Source: Eupeodes corollae (Eukaryota > Arthropoda > Insecta > Diptera > Syrphidae). From it: a stretch of DNA of 64,000 bases. The stretch is taken from assembly GCF_945859685.1 (NCBI RefSeq), contig NC_079148.1, positions 57,050,421-57,114,420 of the forward strand, given 5' to 3'. Below are positions 57,840 to 64,000 of the stretch, piece after piece. The first letter of the stretch is position 1. Each line of letters begins with the position of its first letter. The notes beneath the pieces were generated by a model. It saw only the letters and a list, made by a program, of their open reading frames with translations. It ran no database searches and was not told the origin of the DNA. A program made the position numbers and the translations under genes.

Positions 57840-58260
57840 ATGTGTGCCATTGCAAGACATAAGTTCCAAGTGCTATCACTTTATCGCATGCTTGTTAGAG
57901 AATCGAAGAAGTTTCCTGCTTACAACTATAGGTAATAACTACTTCCTCCGAAAGGTCGAATCTCATTTATGTAAAAAGCAAATATTAATGTTATTCTAAA
58001 ATTCTGCAGGATGTACTTTCAGCGAAGGATTCGTGACCAATTTAGAGAGAATCAATGCTTAACAGAACCCGAACAGGTTGCACAGCAATTTAAATACGGC
58101 GAAGAAATGCTACAACTCATTCGCAGACAGGTACAATTGAATTTCACTAAAAATTATCATGTAATCCTTGGAATTTAATTAATTTTTCTTTCTTTTGTAA
58201 TTATTCAGGTAATAATTGGTCATTTGTACGGTTGTGACAAACTCGCTATTGAAAATTAAA
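57840..58260 (+). CDS. bcn92: ISD11 / LYR motif-containing protein 4, three exons, 87 aa
   Basis: Exons 57840-57931, 58010-58130 and 58210-58260, joined in frame across introns of 78 and 79 bp. The LYR tripeptide is at residues 14-16 ('LSLYRMLVRESKKFPAYNYR'), followed by 'RRIRDQFRENQCL', and 'LIRRQVIIGHLYGCDKLAIE' near the C-terminus. All are landmarks of ISD11. The family member is about 91 aa in human, so the length fits. ISD11 sits in the mitochondrial matrix, binds acyl carrier protein and the cysteine desulfurase NFS1, and is required for Fe-S cluster assembly. The start is the first ATG after an in-frame TAA at 57798-57800. It is divergent from RUNDC1. Confidence 0.96.
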
Positions 58261-58286
58261 CAAAGTTGGTGATAAAAAAAAAGTTA

Positions 58287-58292
58287 AATAAA
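58287..58292 (+). promoter_or_regulatory. Poly(A) signal of ISD11
   Basis: AATAAA 27 bases after the stop codon; another AATAAA is at 58322-58327. Both come before the LINE insertion at 58405. Confidence 0.65.
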
Positions 58293-58404
58293 AAGAATGT
58301 AGTTATACTTTAGTAAGTAATAATAAATCTTATTAATTGCCTATAGAAAATTTGTTTTGCTCTTTATTCATCTATTGGATGTTGTTATTTTGCTTGCAGC
58401 AGAC

Positions 58405-59873
58405 ATTATGAAGTATTTGAGAAGGTGCTGTGGCCTTTGCAGCTATCAGTTTTTTGTTGTTTATAATAAGAGTACACTTTAAGGGATATATTACCCTTAT
58501 TATGTAGACGCAGTGTGAGCTCTAGGAAAGGGAGAGAGGGTTTGAAAGGAGATGTAGGTGCATATGGTTTTGAATTCCTGAATATTGCAATAGCTGGGAA
58601 AGACAGAGTGTGGCAAGGCATTCCACATTCGCATAGTACGGCTAAAGAACGAATCTCTGTACTTGACAGTACGGCCGAAGTTGGGCTCGAGGGTATACTG
58701 ATTAGAAGCGCGTGTATTACGGTTGAACTGTTTAAGGAGAGGAATGCAACTGGCTATTTGTCTAGAGCATAAACCATTAAAATAACGGTAAAAGAGGGTG
58801 AGACAAGAAACATTTCGACGATGTTCAAATGATGTAATTGATCTTATAATGGTGATATCACCAATCAATCTAAATGCTCTACGTTCAATACTATCCAAGA
58901 GGCTTAAGTAAGTTGCAGGAGCACCAGCCCAGATATGGGAGTTGTACTCAAGCTTTGGAAGTATATAAGTCTTGTAAATAACAGCCAGATCACGGGGGGA
59001 GGAAAACTTTTTGCATCGCCTTAGAAAACCCAAACATTTTGCGGCATTTTTAGCGACATCGCGTATGTGATCGTTCCACAAAAGGTGGTTGGTGATACAT
59101 ATACCAAGAATATCGTTCAGTTTCCTCGATGGATAATGCCATTTATGGATAATGGTAGGGGGGTATATTTCGCTTTAACAATACAAGACAGCATTGCGTT
59201 TTCGAAGCATAAAATTCCACGCGGTTTCTTATTCCCCATTGTACAATGCTGTTTAGTTCGGAGTTTAATGAGCATACCATGGACGTTGCAGTTCCACATC
59301 CGAAGAAGAGGGGTGTGAATCTGAAAACGAATATGAAAAGCTAAGAGTACTATCGTCAGCGAAACAATGTATTGGATTAGATGTTGAAGACAAGAGATCA
59401 TTAATAAAAATGAGAAAGAGTGATGGAGATAGAACAGAGCCCTGGGGCACACCAGCATTTATTTTGTGGTTTTCAGACTTGAATCCATTCAATACAGCCT
59501 GTATTGAATGATTAGAAAGGTAATTACTAATCCAATGAAGGAGGCATTCATGAAAACCGAAAGCACACATTTTCGATAAGAGAGCCTGATGCCAAACCCT
59601 ATCAAATGCTTTTGAAATATCTAGTGCAATAATCTTACTTTCTCCAAAACTATGTAAAGATTTGTTCCACTGTTCGGTGAGGTGAACCATGAGATCACCA
59701 GTGGACCTATTGCTACCAAAGCCATACTGTCGGTCATCAAGAAGCTTTCGTTCTTCAAGATATTTCTTGAGCTGACAATTAATCAGCGTTTCCATGACCT
59801 TGGAAAGAAGGGACGTAAGTGCAATCTGTCTGTAGTTAGACAGTGAGGAAGATTCGCCTTTTTTATTAATGAG
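58405..59873 (-). pseudogene. 5'-truncated LINE with reverse transcriptase, frameshifted
   Basis: ORF 59795-59265 (minus) carries 'KVMET.INCQLKKYLEER', 'QYGFGSNRSTGDLMVHL', 'IALDISKAFDRVWHQALLSK', 'AGVPQGSVLSPSLFLIFIND' and the catalytic 'CFADDS', in the order of reverse transcriptase blocks. After a frame change, 59081-58500 gives 'LWNDHIRDVAK'-type thumb sequence to 'FPSYCNIQEF'. It ends just 3' of ISD11. Closely similar to 25780-26493, so the family was active recently. Jockey/CR1-like is the probable clade. Confidence 0.9.
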
Positions 59874-60125
59874 TTAAAATTCAATATTTTTTTAGAGAAC
59901 TCCCGATGCTTTTTTTGTTAAAAAAAAAGGATCGGCACAAAAGTTTGGTGATAGAAAGAACAAATTTTATTTGTATGATTGTTTTTAAATTTGCGATGAA
60001 ATTTCATAATCATAATCATCAAATTATACTTTTTCTAAGTTTTTTGATGGGTTCAGTTGGAATCCGATTTCAAAATCAATCAGGTTTTTGAGATAAAACA
60101 CTTTATAGTTCGAAAAAAAACTTAA

Positions 60126-60380
60126 GGCCCAACTTTAATAGACATAAGCTAGCATATGCGCGCATAAGCAAAGGTGCGAATACAAAGAATCTCAATACGA
60201 GTGAACATAATAGAGTCTAGCTCTTTTTCGTTCAATTTTTCTCAGTTTCCTTAACTTAAGCAAGAGTTGCTAGCCGCATAAGTAAAATCTGACATGTAGA
60301 TACGTCCGCAGTAATTTCAAAAACTTAAGGGAATTTTCGTTGGGTTTTTGACATAAGCTTATGCCTACTATAGTTGGGCA
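60126..60380. mobile_element. MITE, 255 bp, TTAA duplication
   Basis: Left end GGCCCAACTTTAATAGACAT, right end inverted TGCCCAACTATAGTAGGCAT; 21 of the first 25 positions match. TTAA flanks both ends (60122-60125 and 60381-60384). A TTAA target suggests piggyBac or Kolobok mobilisation. Confidence 0.75.
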
Positions 60381-60384
60381 TTAA

Positions 60385-62112
60385 CATTAGGCTTTTTGGT
60401 GCTATGTAAATTTATGAAGTACTTTTTTCAATAAAAAAGTGATGGTTTTCCAAAACTCCAATCCATTAATTAAATATTACGTTTTACAAATTTCAGTATC
60501 TTACTAATATTTCAAAAAATCCTTATCTGTTGTAAGTCTTCACCTGTCATACATTAAAATTAAAAGAACGCTGAAGCATTTTTACTAAAACAGTTCTTAA
60601 CACACAAAATGGTATAGGAGCTATTTTTGTTCTAATAACGAATTCGTAGTCTTTATGTTATAACATCAAATTTTTGGAATATATAGAAGGAAATATAGAA
60701 CTTATATTGAGAACGGGTATTTCGGAGTTTCAGGACATATAGCTCAAATCGCAGTTTGGGTTTTGAATTCAAGGTTTTTCAAAACTTTAGACAGAGTCAA
60801 ATGAAGATCCGTAAGCCATATCTTTATTAATACAAAATTGGGGAAAACTAAGAAAGAAACTAAAATGATTTAGACTGCATCTAGAAGATAAACATTTGTA
60901 CTTTGCAAAACCATCATACAATTTATTGTTAATAGTCATGCAGTGTTTAAACTTAGCCGTAAAAACCCGGCTTTGACAGACTTTATCATTTTAAAGGGGC
61001 GTGCTTTGAAAATATGATGCAATAGAACAATTTTAAGACGAATTCAAGACATCTTAAGCCCTTAAAAAACTATTGTTTTGCTCGACGCCAATGGCCCAAA
61101 ATACTGAAAGTGAAGTTGTGAGCACAACTTCACAAAAAGGAATTAAACTTTGTACTTTAATGATCAACTTACTGAATTTGAATTACTTACAAATTTTGGA
61201 TTTGAAACAAATATTTACTGGAACCATTAGTTCCAACAAAAAATGACCGTTACAAAAGGGTCCTTAACGAAGAGCGATAAGCAATTGGAAAACGTTACTA
61301 GTTTTATTGAATAATTTTAGTTCGCAACTTTTCTTTAACAGATTCATATTGACCTAAAAGATTTGTCACAAAAGCTTAGTCTATTGATGTTTCTTTTAAG
61401 TATACGAATTCCACACAAAATTTGTGAAGATATTGAATTAATTCACTTTTATTTAAGGTTGTAAGATTGTAAAGCATTGAGAGAACTAAAATAAGTTGAG
61501 GGTTGTGAATTTAAGAGTTGGTTAAGAGAGATATTTTGAAAAAACGGTTTGCAGTACTTTTAAAAGAACCTAGGAGCGGGTGATCGCTTCAATACTTCCA
61601 TATTTGATGTAGTCAAAAAAATTTACAAAGAGTCACTACGTTCGTACATTTTTAGGGTTTGAAATACCGTTTCTTGGAAAGCAATACGGAGAAATAATTA
61701 AATTATAAAGAGCAATCTCTTAAACTAAATATTGATGGAGTGCGAGGTGCAACTTATACAAGTCGAGGTAATCTATATATTTATGTTGAAAATATTCCAT
61801 TTTAAGTGAGTAGCATAAAAGAATTCCCATAAAGGTGAGATAAATGAATTTCGTAATAATCTTCTTGCACCATAGTAATACACAGTGTAGTAAGTAAGCT
61901 TTGTTATAAGATGTGGTAACGTGTAAAATGGATTTTACTTTAAAACTTCGAACAAGGGTAAAATTTTGTATTCAAAATTAACTTGAGAAAAACTTTATAT
62001 TTGTTTTTGAGTTTTTAAATCTTTAGTTTAAACTTTACGGGTCTGAAAACATAAATGATAGGTAGTTCTTTAATTTTCATTTTCTTATTCTCATCTAATT
62101 TTCTTAGATGTA
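60385..62112. other. AT-rich spacer without recognisable features
   Basis: No ORF with family resemblance and no repeat match that I could see. Confidence 0.6.
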
Positions 62113-63270
62113 CAGTTTTGTTCATAAAAACAGCAGTGCTCTCCAAGTAAAACAAAAAGGCCTTCAATATCAACGTTATAATATATTTCGTTAAACTTCT
62201 AATAACAAACTAAAATATTCAATTCATAGTAACAGAAAATAAGTATCATCAATTTTTTACCGTTAGCTTTGTCACAGTAAAAACAGTTTTTTAAATATAT
62301 GGCTGTTCATAAAAATAGCAGTACAAGATCTATAACGCAAAAAGTAAGAAAAATTGTAAGAATTTATATGAAAGTGTAGAAATAATGATAGCTTACAATT
62401 AGTTCTTTGTTGCATAACCATTGTTTTTTATGATGCTTTGCATCTAAGTGGCATCGAGTCCACTAAAACCTTACACTTTTCGACTGGTATTGCGTTCCAC
62501 GAATTACGCACTCATTTGCTTTATGAACTGCGTTCTTAACATCCCCCCACAAATTTGCGATGGGGTTAAGGTCGGGGGATTGAGCGGGTCACTCCAACGG
62601 ATAACTTCTTCTGCGCAAACCATGGTTTTGCCTTTTTTGAGGTATGCTTTGGGTCATAGTCTTGTTGGTATACCCAAACCAATGGCATTTCTTCCTCAGC
62701 ATAGGGTAACATAATCTCCTCGAGAATGTTCACATACTCGGTTGCATCCCTTATACCCCCTATGAGATAAATAGGCCCGACCCCGTAATATGAAAAGCAA
62801 GCTTATATCATAATATTTCCTCCACCATGCTTTACTGTTTTTATAGCGTACCGTGGATAGTATTGTGTATTTTAGGGTCTTCTCACATATTCTCGACGAC
62901 CCTTGGACCCAAAAAGGACGAATTTGCTTTCATCGCTTCACAGAACATTCCTCCATTTCTCTTATGCGCTTTGCGTGGACTTCGGGCCGGTAGCTTCGCT
63001 CTTAAATGACTTCTTCGTATTGTGACAGCGCTAACAGGCAGTTGAAGCCCATTTCATAGTTTTCTAGAGCCTACGAAAGGGTTCTGTTTTGTTAGCTGAA
63101 CAATTTTTCTGTCAGTTCTTTCAGTAGTCATTCTTTTTGGGCCTTTTTCAGTTTATTTTGCCATTTAAAGGCGTTACTGACCATTTTTGCTGAGCAGCCT
63201 AGGATGCCTAAATATTTTGGTAGGTTTTTCCCTCCAGACGCAGTTTTCGAATAAGTTTTCGAATTTCTTC
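62113..63270 (-). mobile_element. Tc1-like transposon (third family), right end missing
   Basis: Left terminus CAGTTTTGTTCATAAAAACA beside TA (62111-62112), with an inner direct repeat GGCTGTTCATAAAAATAGCA at 62301. The minus strand encodes a broken Tc1 transposase. Traces are an N-terminal helix-turn-helix with 'RMTTERTDRKIVQLTKQNPF' (about 63070-63140), 'VL.SDESKFVLFGSKGRR' (about 62890-62935), and the catalytic-Glu region of 'PxLNPI.NLW' type (about 62550-62600). No matching right terminal repeat is found. Confidence 0.8.
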
Positions 63271-63550
63271 GGTGCAGTGTCTTGACCGTCCGATTGTTTA
63301 TTTTTGAGCTAATTTTTATTAATTTTTTATATGCTAGTATGGTACAAATACTTTAATACTTTATATACGCTCATGTTCCGAATTTCGATCGAAAGTGAAT
63401 TAAAATCACTTTTCAATTTCACTTGAAATGAAATTGCATGTTCTTCAATTCGATTGATTTCGAAGGCTTCGAAATTGCTTTGAACTGTCAGAACTGAAAG
63501 ATCATCCATTTTTATTTTGTTTCTGAAGTAAATTTATTGCTGTTTTAAAA

Positions 63551-63860
63551 ATGGATGCAATATAATTGGGAATTTTAAGTGAAAAAAGGAAGCAGAATTC
63601 AAGGGAAAAAATAGAAGGACGAATTTTGCGAGACAAATCAAATATATTGGATTACCCTGACTCAATGTAAGTGTGTGAAAATTATGTAGAATTGTTCTGA
63701 TAAATAAAGTACACTCGTGATTTCCTCATTTAAGCTTTCATTGTAATTTTAGATTTAGCAAAGACGCTTTTTTATATGTTCTAAGGGAAATAAAACCTTT
63801 TATAATACCTTCAATTTAAAAACTTGCTGCAACCCTCCGATTCCTATCAGAAGGAAGCTA
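63551..63860 (+). pseudogene. PIF/Harbinger transposase N-terminus with intron
   Basis: The frame from ATG 63551 has a stop after four codons, then 'LSEKRKQNSREKIEGRIL', 'RDKSNILDYPDS', a GTAAGT..TTTTAG intron (63666-63752), 'FSKDAFLYVLREIKPFIIP' and, after another stop, 'KLAATLRFLSEGSYTYQ'. That sequence of motifs is the N-terminal part of HARBI1-like transposases. The DDE catalytic part is absent before the window ends, so it is a fragment or an internally deleted element. Confidence 0.8.
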
Positions 63861-64000
63861 CACATATCAATTCACATAAATACAAAATGTGATTTGAATG
63901 CGTTCAAAAAATGTAACAAACCGAAACACAGAACACCCATTTGCATGTTCGAAAATCCAATTCACAATAAAAGATTTAAAGATTTTTTTTTAAATTAATA

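Overview
The window is nuclear DNA from an insect, most likely a brachyceran fly. It is strongly AT-rich, has GT..AG introns from 67 bp to 20 kb, and carries many decayed transposons plus TATG/TACA microsatellites. Three host genes can be modelled in full, and each looks like the fly copy of a conserved animal gene. No species call is made.

Layout. (1) 1-770: the 3' end of a non-LTR retrotransposon. (2) 2997-39854, plus strand: a four-exon midnolin/stuxnet gene (963 aa: ubiquitin-like domain, midnolin core, Cys-rich C-terminal exon). Introns 1 (20.4 kb) and 2 (11.3 kb) are filled with Tc1/mariner copies, MITEs, tRNA-derived SINE copies and LINE fragments. (3) 39855-44400: very AT-rich, probably a long 3' UTR followed by spacer. 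(4) 44400-49960: a nest of transposons. It holds a Copia-type pol relic, an element with 28-bp terminal inverted repeats (TIRs) that encodes a Myb/SANT-like protein, a LINE RNase H relic, a PIF/Harbinger element with MADF and DDE remnants and a TTA target duplication, and a SINE. (5) 50450-56237, minus strand: a four-exon RUNDC1 gene (806 aa: coiled coils and a C-terminal RUN domain) whose first intron carries a full-length SINE, a MITE and a LINE relic. (6) 57840-58260, plus strand: the small three-exon ISD11/LYRM4 gene (bcn92 in Drosophila), divergent from RUNDC1 across 1.6 kb that contains a MITE. (7) 58405-64000: LINE, TTAA MITE, Tc1 and Harbinger remnants.

The three genes do not form a pathway. 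Midnolin/stuxnet acts in ubiquitin-independent proteasomal turnover of nuclear proteins, ISD11 in mitochondrial Fe-S cluster assembly, and RUNDC1 is a poorly understood RUN protein. RUNDC1 and ISD11 may share a divergent promoter.

The most unusual material is in the repeats. There is a ~300-bp tRNA-derived SINE whose pol III head is bracketed by a short inverted repeat (five copies, one apparently formed by snap-back). There are several MITE families with clear TIRs and, for most, target duplications. There is also a pair of ~350-bp direct repeats around a microsatellite-rich insert. No new cellular system is evident.
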